Positions 52,998 to 61,962 of a DNA stretch of 63,174 nucleotides are shown here, piece after piece; position 1 is the stretch's first letter, and every line of letters starts with the position of its first letter. The notes below the pieces were generated by a model. The model saw only the letters and a program-made list of their open reading frames with translations, did not search any database and was not told the DNA's origin. The DNA is from Dolichospermum compactum NIES-806 (GTDB lineage Bacteria > Cyanobacteriota > Cyanobacteriia > Cyanobacteriales > Nostocaceae): positions 3,882,341 through 3,945,514 of the forward strand of contig NZ_AP018316.1 in assembly GCF_002368115.1 (NCBI RefSeq), given 5' to 3'. The translations under genes were made by a program, and so were the position numbers.

Positions 52998-55900
52998 ATG
53001 AATATTCAGCAAAATAAGACTGCAAAAATGGCAATTGTGGGCATGGATTCTTTTTTTGGGGAATGTCAAGAATTAGATGCCTTTGAGAGCAGTATTTATG
53101 ACGGAAAACAGCATTTTATTCCTCTACCAGAACAAAGATGGCATGGTATTAATGAACAAGAAACTTTACTGCGAGAGTACGGTTTAGAAGCTGAAAAAGT
53201 CCCCCAAGGAGCGTATATTAATAATTTTGAAGTTGATACCTTAGCTTACAAAATCCCTCCTAATGAAGTTGAAAAAATCAACCCCCAACAACTTCTATTA
53301 TTAAAAGTTGCTGACCGCGCTCTCAAAGATGCGGGAATTTCACCTGATAGTAACGTAGCGGTAATTATCGCCGCAGATACAGAATTATCTGTACACCAAC
53401 TCCAGCAAAGATGGAATTCATCTTGGCAAGTTAAAGATGGTTTGAATGGTGCAGAAATCGCTTTATCACCAGAAAAAATTAATCAATTAGAAAGTATTGT
53501 TCAAGATAGTATCCACAATCAAGTTGAACTGAGTGAATATCTCAGTTACGTTACCAACATCATGGCTAGTCGGATTTCCTCTTTATGGAATTTCTCTGGA
53601 CCATCTTTTACAATTAGTGCCGTCGAAACAGCCGCTTTCAAAGCTTTAGAATTAGCACAAATGCTGTTAGATACTAATGAAGTAGATGCTGTAGTTGTGG
53701 GTGCTGTTGACTTAGCAGGAGGTGTAGAAAATGTCTTATTGCGAAGTCAATTTGGCAAAATTAATACAGGAGTCAATACCTTAAGTTTTGATGAGAAAGC
53801 TAATGGTTGGAATGTGGGAGAAGGTGCAGGTGCAGTTGTTCTTAAACGTCATGATACAGCGTTAGCAAATAATCAACGTATCTATGCAGTAATTGATGGT
53901 ATTAGCATTGGTCAATCTTCCTCAATGGCTGTAGATAGCCATACCATTACTCAAGTCTGTCAACAAGCTTTTCAACAAGCCGGCATTGAACCCATAAAAG
54001 TCAATTATTTGGAAGTCTGCGCTAGTGGTATTCCCACAGAAGACGAAGCTGAAATTAACGGTATCCTCCAAGCTTATCCCTCAGTGGGAGATGGTTTACA
54101 CTGCGCCATAGGTAGCGTTAAATCCAATATTGGTCATACCTTCGTTGCGTCTGGAATTGCCAGTTTAATTAAAACTGCACTGAGTATTTATCACAGATAT
54201 ATTCCTGGAACTCCCAATTGGTCTGGTGTCAAAACACCGCAAGTATGGGAAGGTAGTCCTTTTTATGTTGCTACTGAGTCTAGACCTTGGTTTTTGCAAA
54301 AAGAAGTCAAATCTCGAATTTCTGCAATTAATAGTATTGGTTGTGATGGTTCTTTTGCCCATATCATTTTATCAGAAGAAACCCAACAACCAGAACGCAC
54401 CAGCAAATATTTAGAATCCAGACCTTTGCATTTATTACCCATTGCCGCAGATGATCAATCTAGCTTATTAGCAGCATTGGATCATTTGCAAGCAACAATT
54501 GAAAATACTGATTCTCTCAAAGATATTGCTAGTCAAACTTTTGTTAAATTTCAGCAAAACTCTGACAGTAAATATACACTTTCCCTAACTGGACGCAACC
54601 AAAAAGAATTAATTAAAGAAATTAATTCTGCCAAAAAAGGTGTAACTAATGCCTTTACAAATGGCAAAGATTGGCAAACTCCCATAGGTAGTTATTTTAC
54701 ACCAAAACCACTGGGTAAAGATGGAGAAATTGCCTTTATTTATCCCGCTGCTGTTAATACTTATTTAGGTATTGGTAGAAGTCTTTTCCGTCTATTTCCT
54801 AAAGTTTTTGATGATGTCATTATCAAAAGTCTTTACGAACGAGCAGCAGATGTTGAAAAACTTGTATTTCCGAGAAGTTTGAGTAAATTGTCAAATCGAC
54901 AATTAGAAACATTAGAAAAGAAATTGTTGGATGATTCCTGGGCAATGTTTGAAGCAGAAGTGCTTTTTACCAGATTAATTTCCACAATTATCATCGAGGA
55001 TTTTAACATTAAACCTAAATATATTTTCGGATATAGTTTAGGTGAAACTAGCATGATGGTTGCTCAAGGAGTATGGAGCAATTTTTATGAAGTTAGTCAT
55101 ACCTTTAATTCGTCAGCTTTATTTGGAGATAGATTATCAGGTCAAAAAAATGCTGTTCGTGAGTATTGGGGACTACCAAAAACTGACACAATTTCAGAGA
55201 ATAAGTTATGGGCTAACTATGTTCTCATGGCGACTCCAGACCAAGTTAGAGAATGTTTAAAAACCGAAACTCGCGTTTACTTGACACAGATTAATACAGC
55301 AGAAGAAGTATTAATTGCCGGAGAACCAGCAGCTTGTGAGCGAGTAATTAAAACCCTGGGTTGTAATTCTTTTCCTGCTCCTTTTGATCATGTGATTCAT
55401 TGTCAAGCAATGCAATCAGAATCTCAAGAACTAGAAAAATTATACACTATACCAGCGCAAAAAATACCAGTAATTAAGTTTTATTCTGCGGCTGAATATC
55501 AATCAATTGAACTTGATAGCCAAGAAATTGCTCACAATATTGCTACAGGATTATGTCAACAACTCGACTTTCCCCGCTTAGTTAATCGCGTCTATGGTGA
55601 CGGAGCAAAAATATTTATTGAAGCCGGTGCAGGTGGTATTTGTTCACGCTGGATAGATAAAAATTTAGGTAATCAAGAACATCTTACCGTATCCCTCAAC
55701 CGACGCGGCACAGATGACCATAGTTCGCTAATTAAAGCATTAGCAAAACTATTGAGTCATCAAGTAAATTTAAACCTCTCTCCTTTATATAACCTATCCT
55801 CAGAAAATACCAAACACAAAAAAGCTGCGCTGAGGAAAGTTACATTAGGTGGTAATTCCATGACTTCTGCAATTTTAAATGCAGAAAATCGCCAAATCTT

Positions 55901-56312
55901 TGCTAATAACCAAAAGCAACCATTTTCTACTCATCAAGAGTATAAAATTATCAATTCCCTACAGACATCGGAGAAAATAGCACCCACAGAGATTTACCCC
56001 AAACCCCAAACCAAGCTACAAAAAAATACCATGAAAACTATCATGGAGAACGGTTTGGAATTGTCAAAGAAACTAAAATTCTTTGAGTCAACAAAAATCC
56101 TAAAGCCCAACATAAATCAAGAATCTGGTGAAAAAATTAGCATGAATGATTTAAAAAAAGCTCAGTATCAAAACTTAAGTAACAATACTGCTAAATTAAC
56201 CAAAACCCACACAAACTTCTTAGCAGCTAGACAGGATTTTAGTCAGCAAATGAGCGAAATTATTCAATTGCAACTAGCTTGCGCTCAAAACTTACTCAAG
56301 GAAGAGAAATAA
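52998..56312 (+). CDS. hglC: HglC: KS-like chain-length factor plus acyltransferase
   Basis: A 1104-residue protein. Residues 10-460 are KS-like but without the nucleophile: the usual DAACSS place reads SAVETAAFKALELA near residue 210, and the first His motif reads EVCASGIPTE. NIGHTFVASGIASL is kept. This is the pattern of a chain-length factor. Residues 575-920 form an AT with Ser in FGYSLGETSMMVAQG. The last 180 residues are low complexity, ending in a helical segment HTNFLAARQDFSQQMSEIIQ that resembles the HglE linker helices. The domain plan is that of PfaB/PfaC-type proteins. Tight spacing to hglD with AGGGGA indicates coupling. Confidence 0.88.
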   Translation: MNIQQNKTAKMAIVGMDSFFGECQELDAFESSIYDGKQHFIPLPEQRWHGINEQETLLREYGLEAEKVPQGAYINNFEVDTLAYKIPPNEVEKINPQQLLLLKVADRALKDAGISPDSNVAVIIAADTELSVHQLQQRWNSSWQVKDGLNGAEIALSPEKINQLESIVQDSIHNQVELSEYLSYVTNIMASRISSLWNFSGPSFTISAVETAAFKALELAQMLLDTNEVDAVVVGAVDLAGGVENVLLRSQFGKINTGVNTLSFDEKANGWNVGEGAGAVVLKRHDTALANNQRIYAVIDGISIGQSSSMAVDSHTITQVCQQAFQQAGIEPIKVNYLEVCASGIPTEDEAEINGILQAYPSVGDGLHCAIGSVKSNIGHTFVASGIASLIKTALSIYHRYIPGTPNWSGVKTPQVWEGSPFYVATESRPWFLQKEVKSRISAINSIGCDGSFAHIILSEETQQPERTSKYLESRPLHLLPIAADDQSSLLAALDHLQATIENTDSLKDIASQTFVKFQQNSDSKYTLSLTGRNQKELIKEINSAKKGVTNAFTNGKDWQTPIGSYFTPKPLGKDGEIAFIYPAAVNTYLGIGRSLFRLFPKVFDDVIIKSLYERAADVEKLVFPRSLSKLSNRQLETLEKKLLDDSWAMFEAEVLFTRLISTIIIEDFNIKPKYIFGYSLGETSMMVAQGVWSNFYEVSHTFNSSALFGDRLSGQKNAVREYWGLPKTDTISENKLWANYVLMATPDQVRECLKTETRVYLTQINTAEEVLIAGEPAACERVIKTLGCNSFPAPFDHVIHCQAMQSESQELEKLYTIPAQKIPVIKFYSAAEYQSIELDSQEIAHNIATGLCQQLDFPRLVNRVYGDGAKIFIEAGAGGICSRWIDKNLGNQEHLTVSLNRRGTDDHSSLIKALAKLLSHQVNLNLSPLYNLSSENTKHKKAALRKVTLGGNSMTSAILNAENRQIFANNQKQPFSTHQEYKIINSLQTSEKIAPTEIYPKPQTKLQKNTMKTIMENGLELSKKLKFFESTKILKPNINQESGEKISMNDLKKAQYQNLSNNTAKLTKTHTNFLAARQDFSQQMSEIIQLQLACAQNLLKEEK

Positions 56313-56329
56313 TTCACTTAGTGTTAAGT

Positions 56330-56530
56330 GTAAAACTCTTTTTTAACCTTCGCGCAGCGTGGCGTTAGCCATACCACAGAGGCACAGAGGACACAGAGGG
56401 AAGAAAAAATGCTTAACTGAACTGTATTCAGAAATAGCCTGAAAATTACACTGAGATGTAAAAATATTAACGCTCTTTCTCTGTGCCTCTGCGCCTCGGC
56501 GTGAGCTAGATTCTTCATTTCACATCCTTT
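56330..56530. repeat. repeat-filled gap between hglC and hglA
   Basis: CACAGAGGCACAGAGGACAC (56376-) and CTCTGTGCCTCTGCGCCTCG (56478-) are inverted to each other, bracketing about 80 bases; a CGCGCAGCGTGGCGTTAGCC repeat precedes them. A 95-codon minus frame across it is a shadow of the repeat. Confidence 0.6.
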
Positions 56531-56555
56531 GCTTATAAATTGAGGAATAATTACC

Positions 56556-58223
56556 GTGACAACAATCGAGACGGTACTAAATAAACACGATAATGGACTT
56601 GGATTTTTCACCTGTAATCATCAAAACCAAATTTGGAAAGGTTCATTAGATTGTGTGAGCTTTGAAAAAAGTGCCATCAAAGATAAACTATTAACTTTAG
56701 ATCAACCTTGTCATATTATTAAAATATCAGGGAAAATTGGTGCTACTAATGATGGTTATTTAGCACCTACTGATAATGGTTCTTCTGGACAAGCAGAACT
56801 TTTAATCTCACTACCTCCCCTGCGATTACAACAACTTGGCGACCCTAGTTTTCTCGCTGCTTATGGTGTAAAATATGCCTATATGACAGGAGCAATGGCT
56901 GGTGGTATTGCTTCCGAAGAAATGGTAATTGCACTCGGAAAAGAGAAAATTTTAAGTTCCTTTGGTGCAGGTGGTTTACTTCCAGAACGCTTAGAAACTG
57001 CGATTAATAATATCCAACAAGCATTACCTAATAGACCTTACGCTTTCAATTTAATTCACAGTCCTAACGAACCAGCTATTGAACGCCGCGCTGTAGATTT
57101 ATATCTGAAATATGGTGTCAGAACAGTAGAAGCATCAGCATTTTTAGACTTAACTCCTAACATCGTTTATTATCGAGTTGCTGGGTTAAGATTAAATGCA
57201 GCTAATCAAATTGATATCCGAAATAAGGTAATAGCTAAAGTTTCCCGTCGAGAAGTTGCCACTAAATTTTTACAACCGGCACCGGAACGAATTCTCAAAG
57301 AATTACTTCAGCAAGGACTAATTACAGAATTGCAAGCTAATTTGGCGAGACAAGTGCCAATGGCTGATGATATTACCGTTGAAGCCGATTCTGGTGGTCA
57401 TACAGATAATCGTCCTTTAGTATGTTTATTACCTTCAATCATTGCCCTCAGAGATGAAATTCAAGGGCAATATAATTACTCAGTTCCTATTAGAGTGGGA
57501 GTTGCTGGAGGTATTGGTACACCAGAAGCAGCACTAGCTGGTTTTATGATGGGCGCCGCTTATATAGTGACTGGTTCAATTAATCAATCTTGTGTTGAAT
57601 CTGGTGCTTGTGAACATACTAAAAAGTTGTTAGCACAAGCAGAAATGGCAGATATGACAATGGCTCCCGCAGCCGATATGTTTGAAATGGGAGTCAAATT
57701 GCAAGTTCTCAAACGGGGGACAATGTTTCCCATGCGAGCGCAAAAATTGTATGAGTTATATCGCACTTACGACTCTATTGAACAGATTCCCACAGCAGAA
57801 AAAGAGAAGCTAGAAAAACAAATTTTCCGTAAAAGTCTTGCGGAGGTGTGGGAAGGTGCAGCGGCTTATTTATCCCAAAAGAATCCTGAAAAATTGGGTA
57901 AGGCTGTTAATAATCCTAAATTGAAAATGGCTGTCATCTTTCGTTGGTATTTAGGATTATCTTCCCGATGGTCTAGCACTGGTGAAAAAGGTCGGGAAGT
58001 TGATTATCAAATTTGGTGCGGGCCAGCTATGGGTGGTTTCAATGACTGGGTGCGTGGTTCATATTTGTCAGAATATAATCAGCGTCATGTTGTTGATGTT
58101 ACTGACCAAATTATGAGGGGGACAGCATTTTTATATCGTAGTCACAGTTTAAAAATGCAGGGTTTACAAATGCCTGCTTATTACAGTCAATATCAACCAA
58201 TTCGTTCTACATTGGAGAAGTAA
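56556..58223 (+). CDS. hglA: HglA: PfaD-like FMN enoyl reductase
   Basis: A 555-residue trans-acting enoyl reductase of the 2-nitropropane dioxygenase/FabK fold. Landmarks are YMTGAMAGGIASEEMVIALG, SSFGAGGLLPERLETAI, the FMN segments EADSGGHTDNRPLVCLLP and VRVGVAGGIGTPEAALAGFM-type GVAGGIGTPEAALAGFMMG, then AAYIVTGSINQSCVESGACE. The C-terminal AMGGFNDWVRGSYL is characteristic of PfaD. It saturates the enoyl intermediates of the hgl synthase. The GTG start at 56556 has GAGGA nine bases upstream. Two bases separate it from hglB. Confidence 0.9.
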   Translation: MTTIETVLNKHDNGLGFFTCNHQNQIWKGSLDCVSFEKSAIKDKLLTLDQPCHIIKISGKIGATNDGYLAPTDNGSSGQAELLISLPPLRLQQLGDPSFLAAYGVKYAYMTGAMAGGIASEEMVIALGKEKILSSFGAGGLLPERLETAINNIQQALPNRPYAFNLIHSPNEPAIERRAVDLYLKYGVRTVEASAFLDLTPNIVYYRVAGLRLNAANQIDIRNKVIAKVSRREVATKFLQPAPERILKELLQQGLITELQANLARQVPMADDITVEADSGGHTDNRPLVCLLPSIIALRDEIQGQYNYSVPIRVGVAGGIGTPEAALAGFMMGAAYIVTGSINQSCVESGACEHTKKLLAQAEMADMTMAPAADMFEMGVKLQVLKRGTMFPMRAQKLYELYRTYDSIEQIPTAEKEKLEKQIFRKSLAEVWEGAAAYLSQKNPEKLGKAVNNPKLKMAVIFRWYLGLSSRWSSTGEKGREVDYQIWCGPAMGGFNDWVRGSYLSEYNQRHVVDVTDQIMRGTAFLYRSHSLKMQGLQMPAYYSQYQPIRSTLEK

Positions 58224-58225
58224 AA

Positions 58226-59740
58226 ATGAGTTTAAAACAGTCTTGTACTTCTGAAAGTATTCAATCATTTCTAGTTTCCCATCTCGCGGAAGTTGTCGGA
58301 GTTGAAACCGCAGAAATTGATGTTGATGAAAACTTAGAAAATTATGGTTTGGATTCTGCTCAAGCCATGATGATCATTAGTAAATTAGAGGAATTACTAG
58401 GTTTTAAACCTTCTCCTATTTTACTTTGGCATTATCCTAATATTGCGGCACTTTCCCAACGATTGTCAGAAGAATCTAGTGATGGTTCTCAGCTACAAGA
58501 TGCAGGTTCAAGCACAAATTCCCCTGTTAGTTTTGCTCCTCCTCTTCTAGATTTGGCTGCGGAAGCTGTTCTAGACCCCACTATTCAACCCATAGGCATT
58601 GCTGTTTCTGTTACTAACCCTAAAAACATCTTTTTAACCGGGGGAACAGGTTATTTAGGGGCTTTTATTATCAAGGAATTACTAGAAGTATCGGACGCAA
58701 ATCTTTATTGTTTAGTCCGTGCTGATAATGTAGAAGCAGGGAAGAGCAAATTAGCAAGTAATTTGCAACAATATGGTATTTGGAAAGATGAATATAGTAG
58801 CCGAATTATCCCCATTATTGGGGATTTAGCACAGCCAAATTTAGGTATTAATGCAGAACAATTTCAAAATCTAGCTGCTAATATTGATACTATTTATCAT
58901 AGTGCAGCTTTACTGAATTATGTTTATCCTTACTCAGCATTAAAAACAGCGAATGTTTTGGGTACACAAGAAGTTTTGCGTTTGGCTTGTCAAACTAAAG
59001 TTAAGCCATTGCATTATGTTTCTAGTGTGGCTGTTTTTGAATCCAGTGCTTATGCTGGTAAGCTAGTTAAAGAAGATGATGATTTTCATGACTGGGAAGG
59101 TATTTTCCTCGGTTATTCCCAAACTAAGTGGGTGGCAGAAAAATTAGTGAAAATTGCTGGTAGTCGAGGATTACCTATCACTATTCATAGACCTCCTTTA
59201 ATTTCTGGAGATAGCCAAACCGGGATTTGTAATACCCATGATTTCATAAATTTGATGATTAAAGGTTGTCTACAAATGGGTTCTTTCCCTGATGTAGATT
59301 ATATGTTAGATATGTCTCCTGTTGATTATGTGAGCAAATCTGTTGTTTATCTTTCTCGACAAGAAACATCTGTAGGTAAAGCTTTCCATTTACAACATCC
59401 TCAACCTGCTTCTTTAAAATCTTTAGTTGATTGGGTGCGTTCTTTTGGATTTTCACTGAAGATGATCCCCTACGAAGAATGGCAAGCAGAGTTAATTAAT
59501 AATGTCACATCTCAAGACAATCCTTTATATACTTTGCGTCCATTTTTACTAGAACGTTGGTCTGATGAACAAATCACCATTCCTGATTTGTATTTACAGG
59601 CCAGAAGACCAATTATCAGTTGTGAAGCAACTCTAGAAGCACTCAAAGGCAGTTCTATTGTTTGTCCGACCATTGATTCTCAATTGTTGATGACTTACAC
59701 ATCTTATTTAGTCCAGACTGGTTTCCTAAGTCTTGCTTGA
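58226..59740 (+). CDS. hglB: HglB (HetM): ACP plus thioester reductase
   Basis: A 504-residue protein. Residues 10-85 are an ACP with the pantetheine Ser in ENYGLDSAQAMMIISKLEEL. Residues 130-480 are an NAD(P)-dependent thioester reductase: NIFLTGGTGYLGAFIIKELL (Rossmann G-x-x-G-x-x-G), LYCLVRADN, LPLHYVSSVAVFES-type and GYSQTKWVAEKLV with Tyr/Lys. It releases the finished chain from the ACP as aldehyde or alcohol, giving the fatty alcohol aglycone. Length matches Anabaena HetM (HglB). A GGAGAAGT ribosome site lies at the end of hglA. Confidence 0.93.
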   Translation: MSLKQSCTSESIQSFLVSHLAEVVGVETAEIDVDENLENYGLDSAQAMMIISKLEELLGFKPSPILLWHYPNIAALSQRLSEESSDGSQLQDAGSSTNSPVSFAPPLLDLAAEAVLDPTIQPIGIAVSVTNPKNIFLTGGTGYLGAFIIKELLEVSDANLYCLVRADNVEAGKSKLASNLQQYGIWKDEYSSRIIPIIGDLAQPNLGINAEQFQNLAANIDTIYHSAALLNYVYPYSALKTANVLGTQEVLRLACQTKVKPLHYVSSVAVFESSAYAGKLVKEDDDFHDWEGIFLGYSQTKWVAEKLVKIAGSRGLPITIHRPPLISGDSQTGICNTHDFINLMIKGCLQMGSFPDVDYMLDMSPVDYVSKSVVYLSRQETSVGKAFHLQHPQPASLKSLVDWVRSFGFSLKMIPYEEWQAELINNVTSQDNPLYTLRPFLLERWSDEQITIPDLYLQARRPIISCEATLEALKGSSIVCPTIDSQLLMTYTSYLVQTGFLSLA

Positions 59741-59859
59741 TATCACTTTTCGGTGAAGCTGCACATAATTATGAAATCCAGATTTTATTCGTATTTATCC
59801 GCGTTCATCTGCGGTCAATTATTCTGGAAATATTAATTATATGCAGCTTAATTTTTATT

Positions 59860-59868
59860 TGTTATAAT
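59860..59868 (+). promoter_or_regulatory. candidate extended -10 promoter for hetN
   Basis: TGTTATAAT is a perfect extended -10 element, 58 bases before the hetN start and inside the 185-bp gap after hglB. No good -35 is seen 17 bases upstream. It suggests that hetN can be transcribed apart from the hgl genes. Confidence 0.4.
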
Positions 59869-59925
59869 GTAGGGATATTGGCAGGATTCATCAATGCCAA
59901 TTCCAGCTAACTCAACTTTCTTAAA

Positions 59926-60717
59926 ATGAACATAAAATGTCAGGGAACAGTTTTTATCACTGGTGCAGCTAATGGTATTGGTTATCAGTTAGCTCGTATT
60001 TTTGCTCATAATAATTATAATCTAGTGTTGGTAGATAGACTAGAAGAAAAAATCACAAAAATAGCTGTTGATTTTGCAGAGGAGTTTGGAATTTCTGTTA
60101 AACCTATTATTAAAGATTTATCTATATCTACATCTCCTGAAGAAATTTTTACGGAGTTACAACAAGCTGGTATTAAAGTTGATATTTTGGTAAATAATGC
60201 CGGATTTGGTAATTATGGATTATTCAATGAAACCAATTTAAATAATGAGTTGGAAATGCTGCAAGTAAATTTAGTTTGTCTTACCCATTTAACTAAGTTG
60301 TTTCTCAAGGAAATGGTTAAACAAGGTTATGGGAAGATATTAAATGTTTCTTCTGCGGCTGCATTTCAACCAGGTCCCTTAATGGCGGTATATTTTGCCA
60401 CTAAAGCTTATATTTTATCATTTTCAGAAGCGATCGCTAATGAATTAGAAGGTACAGGTGTCACCGTCACAGTTCTTTGTCCAGGTTCAACGGCATCTGC
60501 TTTTCATGAAAGAACCGGCATGGCAGATTCTAAAATGCTGAAGGGGAAAAATATGATGGATGCGGAAACTGTGGCTCAGATGGGCTATGATGCGTTAATG
60601 AGAGGAAAAACAATTGTTATTCCTGGTTTTATGAATAAATTGATGTCAAAATGTGTACGGTTTATTCCGAGAAAAATGGTCACAAAAATTGTCAGAAGTA
60701 TGCAGGAAGAGAAGTAG
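59926..60717 (+). CDS. hetN: HetN: short-chain dehydrogenase (ketoacyl reductase) lacking the RGSGR motif
   Basis: A 263-residue classical SDR: TGAANGIGYQLARIFAHNNY (NADP motif), NNAGFGNYGLF, Ser in LNVSSAAAFQPG, and Tyr/Lys in AVYFATKAYILSFSEA. Position after hglB and length identify it as HetN, which in Anabaena PCC 7120 is both a ketoacyl reductase-like protein and a source of the pattern-maintaining RGSGR signal. In PCC 7120 ERGSGR occupies residues 132-137, as I recall. Here the same place reads KQGYGK (132-137) in MVKQGYGKILNVSS. The reductase site is intact but the inhibitory peptide is absent. A relic of a second copy lies 1 kb downstream. Confidence 0.85.
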   Translation: MNIKCQGTVFITGAANGIGYQLARIFAHNNYNLVLVDRLEEKITKIAVDFAEEFGISVKPIIKDLSISTSPEEIFTELQQAGIKVDILVNNAGFGNYGLFNETNLNNELEMLQVNLVCLTHLTKLFLKEMVKQGYGKILNVSSAAAFQPGPLMAVYFATKAYILSFSEAIANELEGTGVTVTVLCPGSTASAFHERTGMADSKMLKGKNMMDAETVAQMGYDALMRGKTIVIPGFMNKLMSKCVRFIPRKMVTKIVRSMQEEK

Positions 60718-60801
60718 GGGTTTAGGACTGCTGAACCGCCACAAAATTAGATCATGATAGAATCTTATTAATATCACAATTATTAACTCTGTGTTGATAT
60801 T

Positions 60802-61392
60802 ATGCAAACACAAACACGATACTACACCCCAGAAGAATACTTAGAACTCGAAGAACAAGCAGAGTATAAAAGCGAATATCGAGATGGAGAAATTATAGCT
60901 ATGACTGGAGGAACAACAAATCATAATAAAATAGCTCTTAATTTCGCAGCTTCCTTAAAATACGGATTAAGAAAGAAAAACTATGACGTTTATATTGGTG
61001 ATGTCCGCTTGTGGATACCGCGTTATCGTCAACATACATACCCTGATGTGATGATAATTCAAGGAGAACCTATTTATGCTACTGAAAATACTACCACTGT
61101 GATGAATCCTTTATTAATTGCTGAAGTTTCATCTAAATCAACTAGTAATTATGACCAAAGTGATAAATTCATGTATTATCGTTCTATACCTGAATTTAAA
61201 GAATATATTTTAATCAATCAATATCAATATCATGTTATGCAATATGTGAAAACAAATGATGGTAAATGGATATTCACAGAGTTAGAATCGGAATCAGATA
61301 TTTTAACATTACAAACTATAGATTTTCAGATTGCTTTAAGTGAAATATATGAACAGGTAAATTTTACCCAAAGCAATGAAAATCAAGAATAA
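60802..61392 (+). CDS. Uma2-family putative endonuclease
   Basis: A 196-residue protein of the Uma2/DUF820 family, common in many copies in cyanobacteria. Motifs are YTPEEYLELEEQAEYKSEYR, DGEIIAMTGGTTNHNKIALN, DVRLWIPRYRQHTYPDVMII (the PD of a PD-(D/E)xK-like site) and LLIAEVSSKSTSNYDQSDKF (E-x-x-S). Start ATG 60802. It is placed where hetI would lie in Anabaena PCC 7120. The role of the family is not established; restriction-like nuclease activity is a fold-based guess. Confidence 0.88.
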   Translation: MQTQTRYYTPEEYLELEEQAEYKSEYRDGEIIAMTGGTTNHNKIALNFAASLKYGLRKKNYDVYIGDVRLWIPRYRQHTYPDVMIIQGEPIYATENTTTVMNPLLIAEVSSKSTSNYDQSDKFMYYRSIPEFKEYILINQYQYHVMQYVKTNDGKWIFTELESESDILTLQTIDFQIALSEIYEQVNFTQSNENQE

Positions 61393-61473
61393 TCATAATG
61401 TATCTTTGATATCCTGTAATTGCTGTTACACTGATTTGCCGGGAAAATCTATTAGATATAGAATGTTGCATAT

Positions 61474-61596
61474 GGTATTGCTGAATTGAGGTATGAAATT
61501 CCCAAATTGAACCTTGAAAACTTTTACCTTTACCTTTACGTCTTTGCGCCTTGACGTGAGACTAAAATTCATACCCTTAATCAGCAACGCCGAATT
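61474..61596. mobile_element. MITE, second copy of the 43779 element
   Basis: GGTATTGCTGAATTGAGGTA opens the element and ATACCCTTAATCAGCAACGC(C) closes it, the same ends and orientation as 43779-43890, around a CTTTACGTCTTTGCGCCTTG core. An 8-bp direct repeat TTGCATAT flanks it at 61466-61473 and 61597-61604, six bases beyond the inverted end on the right. Confidence 0.75.
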
Positions 61597-61744
61597 TTGC
61601 ATATTTAATCAATACCTTGTCCGTTTTTTCCAGGTTGGGTTAAGCGACAGCGCAACCCAACGCTTATGTTAGGTTTCATGCTAATTGCTCCGCAACGCTA
61701 ACGCGAACAACCCAACCGACGAATCAAGGCTAGGTTTTTCCTAA

Positions 61745-61894
61745 TCTGTAGGTAGGATGGGTTATAATGGGTTAATGCGAGAAAAAACAATTGTTATTCC
61801 TGGGTTTATGAATAAAATGATGTCAAAATGTGTCCGGTTTATTCCTAGAAAACTCGTCATAAAAATTGTCAGAAGTATCCAGGAAGACAAGTAA
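61745..61894 (+). pseudogene. 3' relic of a second hetN
   Basis: An open stretch of 49 codons ending in TAA reads RMGYNGLMREKTIVIPGFMN then KMMSKCVRFIPRKLVIKIVR, SIQEDK. From the first Met of MREKT (61775) to the end, 33 of 39 residues equal the HetN C-terminus (MRGKTIVIPGFMNKLMSKCV and so on), counted by eye. No Rossmann part precedes it; upstream is a TTGGGTT-type repeat (61634-61720). It is the surviving tail of a diverged tandem or transposed hetN copy. Confidence 0.85.
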
Positions 61895-61962
61895 GCAGGT
61901 GAGCAGAAAAGCTGTTTTCGTTTTGTAGGGTGCGTTAGGAAACGCACCTTATTTAGGTATAA

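Noticed and set aside
56324..56611. A 95-codon minus frame between hglC and hglA
   Set aside because: It follows the inverted CTCTGTGCCTCTGCG repeat and overlaps the hglA start.
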